Source of the DNA: Planctomycetota bacterium
GTDB lineage: Bacteria; Planctomycetota; Phycisphaerae; Phycisphaerales; UBA5793
DNA length: 64,000 nucleotides
Direction of reading: 5' to 3'
NCBI GenBank assembly: GCA_963205185.1
Contig: CAUJHZ010000046.1
Span: 62,001-126,000 of the forward strand
The position numbers and the translations under genes are program-made. Positions 1 through 7,763 of this stretch are shown piece by piece. The notes below the pieces were generated by a model. It searched no databases and was not told where the DNA came from. It was given only the letters and a program-made list of their open reading frames with translations. How positions within the stretch are numbered: position 1 is the first letter of the stretch; the number at the start of each line of letters is the position of its first letter.

Positions 1-1
1 C

Positions 2-223
2 GACGCAAAGCAAAGCCTGATGATCTCCGGCCAGGGCGACGTGATCGAACCGTCCGACGGCATCATCGCCATCGGCAGCGGCGGCTCCTACGCGCAGGCT
101 GCGGCGCGAGCGCTGCTTGCTCACACCTCGCTGTCCGCAACGGCCGTCGCCGAGGAGAGCCTCAAGATCGCCGGCGAGATCTGTGTGTACACCAACACGA
201 ATGTCACGGTGCTCACGCTGTGA
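2..223 (+). CDS. hslV: HslV (ClpQ) peptidase subunit, C-terminal part only
   Basis: This is the carboxy-terminal end of the HslV threonine peptidase, the proteolytic half of the HslUV ATP-dependent protease in the cytoplasm. The frame is open from the window edge to the TGA at 221-223. It carries the family's end pattern: [20 protein letters not shown], then AARALL, then a helix with [16 protein letters not shown], stopping a few residues later as HslV normally does. The N-terminal catalytic threonine lies outside the window. No hslU follows; the next gene is a small membrane protein after a 150-base gap. Identification is firm and the start cannot be given. Confidence 0.93.
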   Translation, partial: DAKQSLMISGQGDVIEPSDGIIAIGSGGSYAQAAARALLAHTSLSATAVAEESLKIAGEICVYTNTNVTVLTL

Positions 224-373
224 ACGAGGCGGCGGATTATCGGTGTGTTGCGACGAGGCAACGGACCGATCCATCATCAGGGTTTCGTTGACCGGACGGG
301 GCCGACCGCGCTTCCGCGGCGGCGAGGCTCCGGCGCCGAGATCCGATCGAATCGTGCCGATTCTGTTTGAGTC

Positions 374-763
374 ATGTTCATGAGTGCACAACGCCGCAAA
401 CATGCCGCGCGCACTGCCCGCCAGCGGCTCGGATCGATGATGCTCACCATGCTGCTCGGACTGCAGGCGATCTGCCTGGCTGTCTTTGCCTCTGACCCCG
501 GTGGAGCGCCGCTGCGCGGCGGCCTGCTCGAAGCGATGTGGATGAACCGCAGGCCGGGTCTGGCCATGGCTTTTGTAGCGCTCATCGGACTCGGTCCGGT
601 GCTCTCGCTCGCGCTGTGGCGCTGCGCCGGCTGGCGCAGGTGGCTCATGATCGCGATGTGGATCGCGTTCATCGTGCTGCTCGATGGCGTCAGCGCGCAG
701 AAGATGGGCTCGGTCAGTCGCGTGCTGTGGTTCTGGAAAGTCCAGCCGTGGCTCAATCCCTAA
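374..763 (+). CDS. Small predicted membrane protein, unknown function
   Basis: The product has 129 residues. A basic N-terminus (about residues 7-19) is followed by three hydrophobic stretches near residues 21-39, 62-82 and 90-105, so it is probably an inner-membrane protein with little soluble mass. No family was recognised. A second ATG six bases downstream (380) would remove two residues; neither start has a clear Shine-Dalgarno sequence. Its last 11 bases overlap the 3' end of the oppositely oriented ferredoxin gene. The reading frame is supported mainly by the ordered hydrophobic segments and by filling the gap between hslV and the ferredoxin. A chance frame in this GC-rich DNA is possible. 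Confidence 0.55.
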   Translation: MFMSAQRRKHAARTARQRLGSMMLTMLLGLQAICLAVFASDPGGAPLRGGLLEAMWMNRRPGLAMAFVALIGLGPVLSLALWRCAGWRRWLMIAMWIAFIVLLDGVSAQKMGSVSRVLWFWKVQPWLNP

Positions 764-1040
764 GCGGCTCTTCGTCACGTTCGGGCCGCTGACCCGTGGC
801 GTGATAGTCCAGCCGCTGCCTGGCATACTGCTCAGGCGAGATCGCCAGATCGGGCTCAAGGCCCGCTTCGTGCATCGCGTACAGACGCTTGAGATAGGGA
901 ATGCACCAGCCGCACCCGGTCCCCGCGCCAAGGCACTCGCTGATGAGCGACGCCACCGGCGGGTTCTCGCGCTTGAGGTAGGCAACGATCTTGCGCTGCG
1001 TCACGTGATAGCAGAGGCAGACTTCCTCGTCAGGGTTCAT
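753..1040 (-). CDS. Stand-alone BFD-type [2Fe-2S] binding protein
   Basis: The product has 95 residues. Cys8 and Cys10 (VCLCYHVT) plus Cys43 and Cys46 (GTGCGWC) form the four-cysteine pattern of the BFD-like [2Fe-2S] fold found in bacterioferritin-associated ferredoxin and in NifU or nitrite reductase domains. Here the domain stands alone, with a short polar tail rich in Arg and Glu. The start is the ATG at 1038-1040, because only from there does the sequence look like the family; an in-frame upstream extension has an unrelated composition. A role in electron transfer to or from an iron-storage or redox partner is likely, but no bacterioferritin is nearby to support a specific partner. Confidence 0.85.
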   Translation of the reverse strand: MNPDEEVCLCYHVTQRKIVAYLKRENPPVASLISECLGAGTGCGWCIPYLKRLYAMHEAGLEPDLAISPEQYARQRLDYHATGQRPERDEEPLRD

Positions 1041-1150
1041 AGGGGATGGTAGAGTCAAGAGGCACGACGCCAAACCCGGTTCAGCCGCGACTCGGAGGCT
1101 CTGCGCAGGGGAGCGCGGCGCGCGATGAGCCAGCGTGCCCCCTCCTTGCC

Positions 1151-1270
1151 TCACGCCTTCCCCTTCACCATCGCCTCGACCCACACCGGCACGTACGGAA
1201 TCGTGCAGCCCTTGGACACCGGCCAGTCCTTGTAGAGGCCGATCTTCTCGTCGTCCCGGACGTGATGGCG
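1151..1270 (-). pseudogene. Duplicated 3' fragment of the DNA alkylation repair gene
   Basis: On the minus strand this stretch encodes EKIGLYKDWPVSKGCTIPY, then VPVWVEAMVKGKA and a TGA at 1151-1153. This is nearly the same as the last 35 residues of the intact gene at 1970-2659 (EKIGLYKDWPVSKGCTIPYA, then PVWINELVKREG). Over the 72 best-matching bases I count 9 differences. The rest of the gene is missing. In frame upstream lies the stop codon of the ankyrin gene at 1289-1291. It is therefore a remnant of a duplicated or recombined copy, not a functional gene. Confidence 0.8.
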
Positions 1271-1288
1271 GATGAGATCGCGGTGAGG

Positions 1289-1948
1289 TCATTTGAAGCG
1301 CATCGCCGCCTCTTCCAGAAGTTCGAGCATTCGGTACTCAGAGTCGCCTGGCTTTGCTGGCTCCTTCCAGCCGCAAGGTGGCCCACCTTCGGGTTCACAT
1401 TGTTCGATGCGCCAGCGTGGATTCGCGCCCGCAATCATCCGTCGCGCGATGTCGATGACGGTTTGCCCCCACTTGTCGCGCAAGAGCGGATTTGCTCCGC
1501 GCTCAAGCATGAACGGAACCACGCGCTCGTACTCAAAAAGGGTCTCGTAAGAGATGTGCAGCGGCGTCTGATCATCATCGTTGGTTGCATTGATGTCGGC
1601 GCCCGCGGCGAGCAGTTGTTCGGCTGCCACGAGGTTCAATCCGTCGCCGCTCAGCGCCTCGTGCATCGGCGTGTCCCCGTGGGCATCGCGAGCGTTCGGA
1701 TCAGCTCCTGCTCGCAGGAGGGACTCGATGATCCGTCCCGTTCGCTCGTTCTCTTCGTCGCCGTCGCCATCGCCCATCCAGGCCGCGGCGTGCAAGGTTG
1801 TAAAGCCACGCTCGTCGGCAACCTGTGGATCAGCACCCGCGGCGAGCAAGGCATCAACCGCATTGGCGTCGAAGAACATGGCAGCGTCAATCAGCGGATG
1901 TCGCTGGGGAAGGCGATCGTCGGCAGAAGAGTCGGGGTCTCCGTTCAT
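1289..1948 (-). CDS. Ankyrin-repeat protein
   Basis: The product has about 219 residues and no signal peptide, so it is probably cytoplasmic. It shows consecutive ankyrin repeats: LIDAAMFFDANAVDALLAAG, then GFTTLHAAAW with LLRAGADPNARD, then GDTPMHEAL with LLAAGADINATN, then QTPLHISYE with MLERGANPLLRD. Such repeats bind partner proteins; no partner is evident. The start is taken as the ATG at 1946-1948 because a GGAG lies six bases upstream. An in-frame GTG at 1960 would add four residues. It begins 21 bases after the stop of the DNA alkylation repair gene on the same strand, so the two are probably co-transcribed. It is followed immediately by a fragment of that same repair gene. Confidence 0.85.
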   Translation of the reverse strand: MNGDPDSSADDRLPQRHPLIDAAMFFDANAVDALLAAGADPQVADERGFTTLHAAAWMGDGDGDEENERTGRIIESLLRAGADPNARDAHGDTPMHEALSGDGLNLVAAEQLLAAGADINATNDDDQTPLHISYETLFEYERVVPFMLERGANPLLRDKWGQTVIDIARRMIAGANPRWRIEQCEPEGGPPCGWKEPAKPGDSEYRMLELLEEAAMRFK

Positions 1949-1969
1949 TGTTATCTCCACACTCGACGT

Positions 1970-2659
1970 TCACCCCTCCCGCTTCACCAACTCATTGATC
2001 CACACCGGCGCGTACGGGATGGTGCAGCCCTTGGACACTGGCCAATCTTTATACAGGCCGATCTTCTCGCCGATGGAGATGGCGCGCTTGCGGTGCTTCG
2101 CGTGCCTGATGCCGATCGCAGCCAGCGCGTTGTTCATCGTCCACTTCGTTTCGGGAGCGGCTTTGGGCATCTGCTTCTCGATGCGATCGAGCAGTGCCTC
2201 CACGTCAACACCGTCTTCACCCTTGTTGATCTTCGAAGCGGTCAGATGCCAGCCGGCGCGGGCGGCCCAGCCGTCCTTCTCGCCGACCTTCATCCACTTC
2301 TCGCGCAGGGCTTCCTTTTCAGGATGGTTGGCGATGATGTACGAAATGAGCCAGTCCGCCACCCACGCGAAGCGGGCCTGGCGCACCATCTCATCGAGGT
2401 CGCCGGCGGAAAGTTCCTTCGGCTTCATGATGAGGATCGCCAGCAGCTGAGCGTCGATGTTGCCGGTTTTCCACAACTGCAGCCCGAGTTCGTGGTTGGT
2501 CTTGATCTTCTTGGCCAGAGCGCGGATGTCGCCGGTTTTGACGCCAAACTGGTTGTCGCCGGCGCCGGCGATGCCGTCTGGGCCCACCCTGGCGTTGTGC
2601 TTTCGGCGCGCCTCGTCTCCCAGCGACTCGAGTTGGGCGAGAATCTCTTTGGCGGTCAT
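1970..2659 (-). CDS. DNA alkylation repair (AlkD-like HEAT) family protein
   Basis: The product has 229 residues of alpha-helical HEAT-like sequence matching the bacterial DNA alkylation repair family (AlkC/AlkD type, COG4912). Diagnostic stretches are GVKTGDIRALAKKIK, ELGLQLWKTGNIDAQLLAIL, WVADWLISYIIANHP and KWTMNNALAAIGIR. Family members remove positively charged alkylated bases such as 3- or 7-methylpurines, although this COG4912 branch is less well characterised than Bacillus AlkD. The catalytic activity is therefore inferred. The ATG at 2657-2659 lacks a strong ribosome binding site but fits family length. The ankyrin gene follows on the same strand, and a partial copy of this gene's 3' end lies beyond it. 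Confidence 0.88.
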   Translation of the reverse strand: MTAKEILAQLESLGDEARRKHNARVGPDGIAGAGDNQFGVKTGDIRALAKKIKTNHELGLQLWKTGNIDAQLLAILIMKPKELSAGDLDEMVRQARFAWVADWLISYIIANHPEKEALREKWMKVGEKDGWAARAGWHLTASKINKGEDGVDVEALLDRIEKQMPKAAPETKWTMNNALAAIGIRHAKHRKRAISIGEKIGLYKDWPVSKGCTIPYAPVWINELVKREG

Positions 2660-2748
2660 GGCGGCATTGTACGGCCGCGTATGAATCCAGGCAGTGAATG
2701 CGCCGCGGCAGCGCGCGCCATGCGCTGGTCCCGCGCTATCCTTGGCTC

Positions 2749-4074
2749 ATGTCGCGTGCGGTTGGAATCACGGGTCTGGGGATCGCCACCGGCTTTGGAA
2801 TCGGGGTTGAGGCGCTGTGGGACGGGCTGCTGGCCGGCCGGTCGGCAATCGGGCCCATCCGGCAGTTCGATGCGTCGGCTTTTCCGGTGAATTTTGCCGC
2901 AGAGGTCGATCCCGCCGTCTCGGTGCGCGATTTCGTCCCCAAGACCTACCGCAAGGCTGTGAAAGTGATGTGCCGCGACGTCGAACTGGCCGTCATCGGC
3001 GCGGCCAAGGCCGTGGAAGATGCGAAGATGATCACCAAGGCGGCCGGGGAGGGCGAGATCACCTTCGCCCCCAACCGCGTGGGCTGCCAGATCGGCTCGG
3101 GGCTGATTGTCGCCGAAATCAACGAACTGACGACCGCATTCGCCAAAGGGTGCGATGAGAGCGGCGCCTTTGACATGAAGCGCTGGGGCCGCGAGGGGAT
3201 GAACGAACTCACTCCCCTCTGGCTGCTCAAGTACCTGCCGAACATGCTGGCGTGCCACGTCACGATCATCCATGACTGCCGCGGGCCGAGCAACACGATC
3301 ACCTGCGGCGAGGCGTCCGGGGCGCTGAGCATTGGCGAATCGCGGCGGGTCATCGAGCGCGGAGACGCGGACGTGTGCTTCTCCGGCGGCGCGGAGAGCA
3401 AGATTAACATGCTCGGCCTGCTGCGGCAGCACTACACCAGGATGATCGCCGACACCACGCCCGACATGGATCCGGGCAGCGTTGTGCGCCCCTTCGGCGA
3501 GGAAGCCATCGGCTCAATTCCCGGTGAAGGCGCCGCCATTCTGATGGTGGAGTCGATCGAAACCGCGCAGCGGCGCGGCGCGCGCATTTACGCCGAGATC
3601 GCCGGCTTCGGTGCGACGCAGTCGGCTGATCTGAGCCAATGCCCACCCATGCCCGATGCCAGCGGCGACGGTCTGGCCGACGCCATCGAACAAGCGCTCA
3701 GCGACGCGCGCGTGAGTGCGGACGCCATCGATGCGATCGTGCCTCTGGGGTGTGGTCAGGGCGAATACGACGCGGCCGAGTCGGCGGCGCTGCGCACCAC
3801 GTTCGGCCTCAATCTTCCCCGGATCCCGCTGGTCACCACCAAGCCCAACATCGGCCTGTGCGCCGCAGCGACTTCGGCTCTTGACGTGGCGGCAGGCGCG
3901 CTGTGCGTGTGCAATCAGACCCTGCCGGCGCGGATCGCGCCGCGGCCGGTCATGGACGGGCTCGACGCGGGGCCGACCAGGCAGCGCGATGCGCGGCTCG
4001 AACACGTACTCGTGTGCGGGAGCGGCTTTGGCGGCCAGAACACGGCAGTGGTACTGAAGCGGCACAAGCGGTAA
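2749..4074 (+). CDS. Degenerate beta-ketoacyl synthase, chain-length-factor-like
   Basis: The product has 441 residues with the thiolase-fold ketosynthase layout (MSRAVGITGLGIATGFG at the N-terminus, GAESKINML, GEGAAILMVE, and GSGFGGQNTAVVLKR at the end). Every catalytic residue is changed. The active-site Cys position is Glu188 (TITCGEASG), the first His position is Leu333 (IVPLGCGQGEYD) and the second is Leu370 (KPNIGLCAAA), while Lys365 is kept. It is followed after nine bases by an intact ketosynthase of identical length. This is the arrangement of KS-alpha/KS-beta (chain-length factor) pairs in type II polyketide, aryl polyene and related systems. A heterodimer is inferred. The ATG at 2749 is chosen because the family N-terminus begins there. 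Confidence 0.87.
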   Translation: MSRAVGITGLGIATGFGIGVEALWDGLLAGRSAIGPIRQFDASAFPVNFAAEVDPAVSVRDFVPKTYRKAVKVMCRDVELAVIGAAKAVEDAKMITKAAGEGEITFAPNRVGCQIGSGLIVAEINELTTAFAKGCDESGAFDMKRWGREGMNELTPLWLLKYLPNMLACHVTIIHDCRGPSNTITCGEASGALSIGESRRVIERGDADVCFSGGAESKINMLGLLRQHYTRMIADTTPDMDPGSVVRPFGEEAIGSIPGEGAAILMVESIETAQRRGARIYAEIAGFGATQSADLSQCPPMPDASGDGLADAIEQALSDARVSADAIDAIVPLGCGQGEYDAAESAALRTTFGLNLPRIPLVTTKPNIGLCAAATSALDVAAGALCVCNQTLPARIAPRPVMDGLDAGPTRQRDARLEHVLVCGSGFGGQNTAVVLKRHKR

Positions 4075-4083
4075 GTGAACGCC

Positions 4084-5409
4084 ATGGCTAAGACACGAGT
4101 CGTCATCACGGGTATGGGCTGGGTCACGCCGCTTGGGCACTCCATCGACGAGGTGTGGTCCCGGCTCATCAACGGCGAGTCAGGCGTGGACCGCATCACC
4201 CGCTTCGACGCCGAGACGTATCCGACCAACTTCGCAGCGCAGGTTCGCGACTACGACTACCGCTCGTACCTGCGCGATCCGGAGTTGCACCGGCACGCGC
4301 GGCTGAACTCGCAATACGCGTTGGGCGCGGCGGTGCAGGCCTGGCGCGAGTCGGGGCTGGACCGCTACGCCGCGCTGAACCGCAAGCGCGTCGGCATCTA
4401 CTTCGGCGCCGGTGAAGGGCCGCCCGCCTTCGAGCGATCAGTGGCCTCCAACCTGGCCGGCTGGAAGGGCGGCGGCGGGACCGGCGTTGACCCGGCGGCC
4501 TGGATCGCGGCGGCGCGAGAGCACATCGTCATGCACGAAGAGGTCGAGCAGGAGGCGAACTTCCCCCTGCTGCACGTCTCGCAGGAACTTGGCGTGCGCG
4601 GCCCAGCATACAACTGCCTGACGGCGTGCGCGGCCTCGACCCAGGCCGTAGGCGAAGGCATGGAGATTATCCGGCGCGGCGACGCGAATGTCATGATCGC
4701 CGGCGGCACGCACACCATGCTCCATCCGCTGGGCGTCACCGGCTTCAACCGGCTGACGGCACTGAGCACCCGCCGCGACTCGCCTCAGAGCGCTTCCCGG
4801 CCCTTTGATCTCACCCGCGACGGTTTTGTGATGGGCGAAGGCTCGGGAGTCGTCATCATCGAGACCCTCGAGCACGCGCTCAGCCGCGGCGCCACCGTCC
4901 TGGCGGAACTTATCGGCTTCGGCTCGTCGGCGGACGCGTTTCGCATCACCGACATTCAGCCCGAGGGGCTCGGCGCGCAGGCAGCCATGCGCGAAGCGCT
5001 GGTTGATGCCGGCATCGATCCGCACGAGCGCCTGCCTGACGGCCGGCCGCCGATTCATTACATCTCAGCGCACGGCACCGGGACGCAGGAAAACGATTCG
5101 ATCGAGTCGCTGGCGGTCAAGGGCGTGTTCGGCGAGCTGGCGCCGCACATTCCCGTCAGTTCGATCAAGTCGATGATGGGCCATCTCATCGCGGCGGCCG
5201 GAGCCGTGGAACTGATTACGTGTGTCCAGGCAATTCGCACCGGCTGGCTGCCGCCGACGATGAATCTGCAGACGCCCGATCCCGCGTGCGATCTCGATTA
5301 CGTGCCCAACCGCTCGCGCCAGGCCAAGGTGGACGTCGCGCTTTCCAACAGTTTCGGCTTCGGCGGACAAAACGACACGCTCGTGGTCAAGCGGTTCGAA
5401 GGCGCATGA
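4084..5409 (+). CDS. Beta-ketoacyl-ACP synthase, FabF-like, intact triad
   Basis: The product has 441 residues. It is a KAS II type condensing enzyme that extends acyl chains with malonyl-ACP in the cytoplasm. The triad is present: Cys182 (CLTACAAST), His330 (ISAHGTGTQEND) and His367 (KSMMGHLIAAAGAVE), with Lys362. An insertion rich in Gly and Ala around residues 125-150 is longer than in housekeeping FabF. The ATG at 4084 gives the standard N-terminus (MAKTRVVITGMGW); a GTG at 4075, directly abutting the upstream stop, would add three residues. It sits downstream of a triad-less homologue and overlaps the next membrane-protein gene by ATGA. No acyl carrier protein is nearby, so the product (fatty acid, polyene or polyketide) cannot be named. 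Confidence 0.9.
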   Translation: MAKTRVVITGMGWVTPLGHSIDEVWSRLINGESGVDRITRFDAETYPTNFAAQVRDYDYRSYLRDPELHRHARLNSQYALGAAVQAWRESGLDRYAALNRKRVGIYFGAGEGPPAFERSVASNLAGWKGGGGTGVDPAAWIAAAREHIVMHEEVEQEANFPLLHVSQELGVRGPAYNCLTACAASTQAVGEGMEIIRRGDANVMIAGGTHTMLHPLGVTGFNRLTALSTRRDSPQSASRPFDLTRDGFVMGEGSGVVIIETLEHALSRGATVLAELIGFGSSADAFRITDIQPEGLGAQAAMREALVDAGIDPHERLPDGRPPIHYISAHGTGTQENDSIESLAVKGVFGELAPHIPVSSIKSMMGHLIAAAGAVELITCVQAIRTGWLPPTMNLQTPDPACDLDYVPNRSRQAKVDVALSNSFGFGGQNDTLVVKRFEGA

Positions 5410-6086
5410 TCCGGTCCCGCGCTCGCGCTCGCAGGGCCGCGTTCTGGTCGCTCGGCGCCGCGGCTGTGATCGTGCTAGTCGTGGTGCTCGTCGTCTGGCG
5501 GCTGCTCAGCGCCCGGCCGGCGTGGTGGAATCCTGCCCAGCCGCAGCTGGTCGAAAACCTCAGTCGCGGCGAATACCTCGAAAACCAGGTCGTCACGGCC
5601 TTTCACAAGGTGCGCCCTGCGGAGTCGCGCACGTGGACGATGGAACTGGACGCCGATTGGATCAACGCGTGGCTCGCAACCCGCCTGCCGCTGTGGGCCG
5701 CCAATCGCAACCTGTCCTGGGCGCATCAGGTCAGCGAGGTCAACGTCAGCATCGACGGTGACCTCGTCCGCCTCGGCGCTCGCTACGGCAGCGAGGACGC
5801 GGGGCAGATCTACAGCATCGAATGCCGCCCGGCGCTGGGTGAAGACGGCCTGCTGACGCTCGCGGATCTGCGCCTGGTCGCCGGCCGACTTCCCGTGCCG
5901 CTGGCGCTGGCGTCGGGATCGCTCTCTGCGGTCACCCGTTCCCTGCCGCAGCTCCAGGCCGTACTCGACGAAGAGTCGATCGATCCCGTCGCCCGATTGA
6001 GCGATGGCCGGCGGGTGCGCATCCGGGAACTGCAGGTCGCGGACGGCAAGATTGCGATGACGCTGGAGACACTGCCCGAGCATTAA
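5406..6086 (+). CDS. Single-pass membrane protein with a large external domain
   Basis: The product has 226 residues. The ATG at 5406 overlaps the upstream ketosynthase stop (ATGA), indicating translational coupling. A basic start (MIRSRARARRAA) leads into one transmembrane helix at about residues 13-34, then a soluble domain of about 190 residues predicted to lie outside the membrane. The domain contains a TMELDADWINAWLATRLPLW segment followed by alternating beta-strand-like sequence (VNVSIDGDLVRLGARY). The overall layout recalls YpmS/DUF2140-type and other lipid-associated periplasmic proteins, but that resemblance is weak and no family is claimed. Its position suggests a role with the product of the ketosynthase pair. 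Confidence 0.75.
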   Translation: MIRSRARARRAAFWSLGAAAVIVLVVVLVVWRLLSARPAWWNPAQPQLVENLSRGEYLENQVVTAFHKVRPAESRTWTMELDADWINAWLATRLPLWAANRNLSWAHQVSEVNVSIDGDLVRLGARYGSEDAGQIYSIECRPALGEDGLLTLADLRLVAGRLPVPLALASGSLSAVTRSLPQLQAVLDEESIDPVARLSDGRRVRIRELQVADGKIAMTLETLPEH

Positions 6087-6165
6087 TCCCCTGCCGGTGC
6101 GACAATCGCATGTTTTGCGGACCTTGGCACTTGCGAAGCCGCGCCGAGGTGCCGATGATGATCTC

Positions 6166-6792
6166 ATGCGAATCATCCTCGACGATCATGAACTTCCCGC
6201 CGTCGCCGGCGGGGCGGCCGAGGCGCTGGCTGCGGTGCGACGCGAGTGCGAAGCGCACGAGCGGATCATCACCGATGTGTTTCTCGATGATCGCCGCCTG
6301 AGCGAGCCGGACTTGCAGGCTGTCGAATCGCACAATCCGCCGGGCGAGGTGCTTCGCTGCACGAGCACCGACCCGCTCAACCTCGTGGCTGACACGCTCG
6401 AATGCGTCGCCGACGCCCTCGAACAATTGCGCGGCGCTCACGAATCGATCGCGGACAAGTTCCAGGCCGGCCAGATGGCCGAGGGCCTGGGTGAACTCAA
6501 AGAGGCGCTGGCCATGTGGAACAGCGTGCGCCAGGGCGTCGATCACGGCTGCGCGCTCATCAGACTCGATATCGAGAAACTGCGAACGCAGGCGACCGAA
6601 GTCGATGCGGCACTCACGTCGCTGGCCAACCGCCTGACCGATATCCGCGACGGGCTCGCCGGCGAAGACTGGTCGCGCATCGCCGACACGATCGGCTACG
6701 AGATGGGGCCGGTGGTCGATCACTGGCAGACGCTGGTGCGGGTGCTGTCGGAACGGGTGGAGGCGATGCAGGACGCGGGGGATCGAGCATGA
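6166..6792 (+). CDS. Conserved-looking helical protein, unknown function
   Basis: The product has 208 residues. The start at ATG 6166 (MRIILDDHELP) is preferred because residues upstream in frame look unrelated. The middle is strongly helical and acidic (LNLVADTLECVADALEQL, GLGELKEALAMWNSVRQGVD). The C-terminal half has heptad-like spacing (IEKLRTQATEVDAALTSLAN), suggesting a coiled coil or helical bundle. There is no membrane segment or recognised catalytic motif. Its stop overlaps the start of the next gene (ATGA), so the two are likely made together. It follows the ketosynthase/membrane-protein genes on the same strand with an 80-base gap. Function unknown. Confidence 0.7.
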   Translation: MRIILDDHELPAVAGGAAEALAAVRRECEAHERIITDVFLDDRRLSEPDLQAVESHNPPGEVLRCTSTDPLNLVADTLECVADALEQLRGAHESIADKFQAGQMAEGLGELKEALAMWNSVRQGVDHGCALIRLDIEKLRTQATEVDAALTSLANRLTDIRDGLAGEDWSRIADTIGYEMGPVVDHWQTLVRVLSERVEAMQDAGDRA

Positions 6793-7529
6793 GCGCGACG
6801 ACGAGGCAGGCCCGGGGCGTGGACGCCATGATGGAGCAGGCGTCGGCGGCTCTGGCGTCCGGTGATTACTTTCAATGCGAGCGGCTCGCTTCCGAAGCGC
6901 TCCAGGCGGCCTTTGCGCGCCAGCAGTGGGAACAGGTCGCGCGCATCGCCATGCCGCTGCAGGAAGCCAGGCGGCAGCGGCGCCTCATGGCGATCGACGC
7001 CGACCGACTGTTCGTCTTCGAAAAGGACCCGCCGAGCGGCGAGAAGCCGCTGGAGGCGGGTTGCTACGTCATTTGCGCGCCATGCGTGGCGGCCGACGCC
7101 CGCCGGATCAACGAAGCCGCGCTCGAACAGGGCGTGCCCGTCATCGCAATGGCCTGCGAGCCGCGGACGCAACTGGGCCTGCTGCCCGTGGCCGTGGTCG
7201 GCCCAACGACAATCCGCGCCAAGATGAAGCCGGTCAAGACCTTCACGCCCCGATGGTGCCTGCAGGCGATCGACGCGCTGGCCCAGTCGGCGCTGGAGAC
7301 GTTCGATCCCGGCCGGGCCGTGCACCGGCAGGTTGAGGACCTCGTCGAAAAGGTGATGACGCTGCCCGAAAGCGAGTTGCTGCATCAGAAACTGGCCGAA
7401 GTGGCGCACAACGCCGCGAGGGTGACACAGGAATCGGCCCGTCCCGCGCGCTCCGCCGCCGCGCCGCGCGCCACGCCGCGACGGGGCAAGGCGGGCCACA
7501 AGGGCCCTCGGCGCAGGCGCAGCACCTGA
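6789..7529 (+). CDS. Unknown protein, TPR-like N-terminus and very basic tail
   Basis: The product has 246 residues, coupled to the preceding gene by an ATGA overlap. Residues about 12-65 form paired helices resembling a tetratricopeptide unit (ALASGDYFQCERLASEALQA, then a second helix). The central 120 residues look like an alpha/beta domain with repeated hydrophobic strands (GCYVICAPCVAADARRINEA, GVPVIAMACEP, LGLLPVAVVGPTTIRAK). The last 40 residues are Arg/Lys/Ala-rich (RATPRRGKAGHKGPRRRRST), a tail that could bind nucleic acid or be disordered. No known family was recognised. A structural or regulatory role together with its upstream partner is the most that can be inferred. Confidence 0.7.
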   Translation: MSATTRQARGVDAMMEQASAALASGDYFQCERLASEALQAAFARQQWEQVARIAMPLQEARRQRRLMAIDADRLFVFEKDPPSGEKPLEAGCYVICAPCVAADARRINEAALEQGVPVIAMACEPRTQLGLLPVAVVGPTTIRAKMKPVKTFTPRWCLQAIDALAQSALETFDPGRAVHRQVEDLVEKVMTLPESELLHQKLAEVAHNAARVTQESARPARSAAAPRATPRRGKAGHKGPRRRRST

Positions 7530-7763
7530 TCCGCCGCACCACCCAGATAAACGACATCGACCGCATTGAAACAACACGATCGAAGTCGGAAGGAGAGAAA
7601 GCGGATTTGAGGCGGCCGGACTCGCGTGCGCCAGCGGGCTGCAGGCAATCGGGCCCAACATTGATACGGACAGGCGGGTAGGTCGGTTCCGAGAACTTCT
7701 TCTCCCGCCCCACCCCGCCGTATCATCTCCACCCGCCCCCGCCGCCACGAACGGAGACGCCAC

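Noticed and set aside
1046-2890. Long plus-strand open frame of about 614 codons
   Set aside because: It lies opposite the ankyrin and alkylation-repair genes, both of which have clear homology. Its translation has no domain features; it is a GC-bias shadow.
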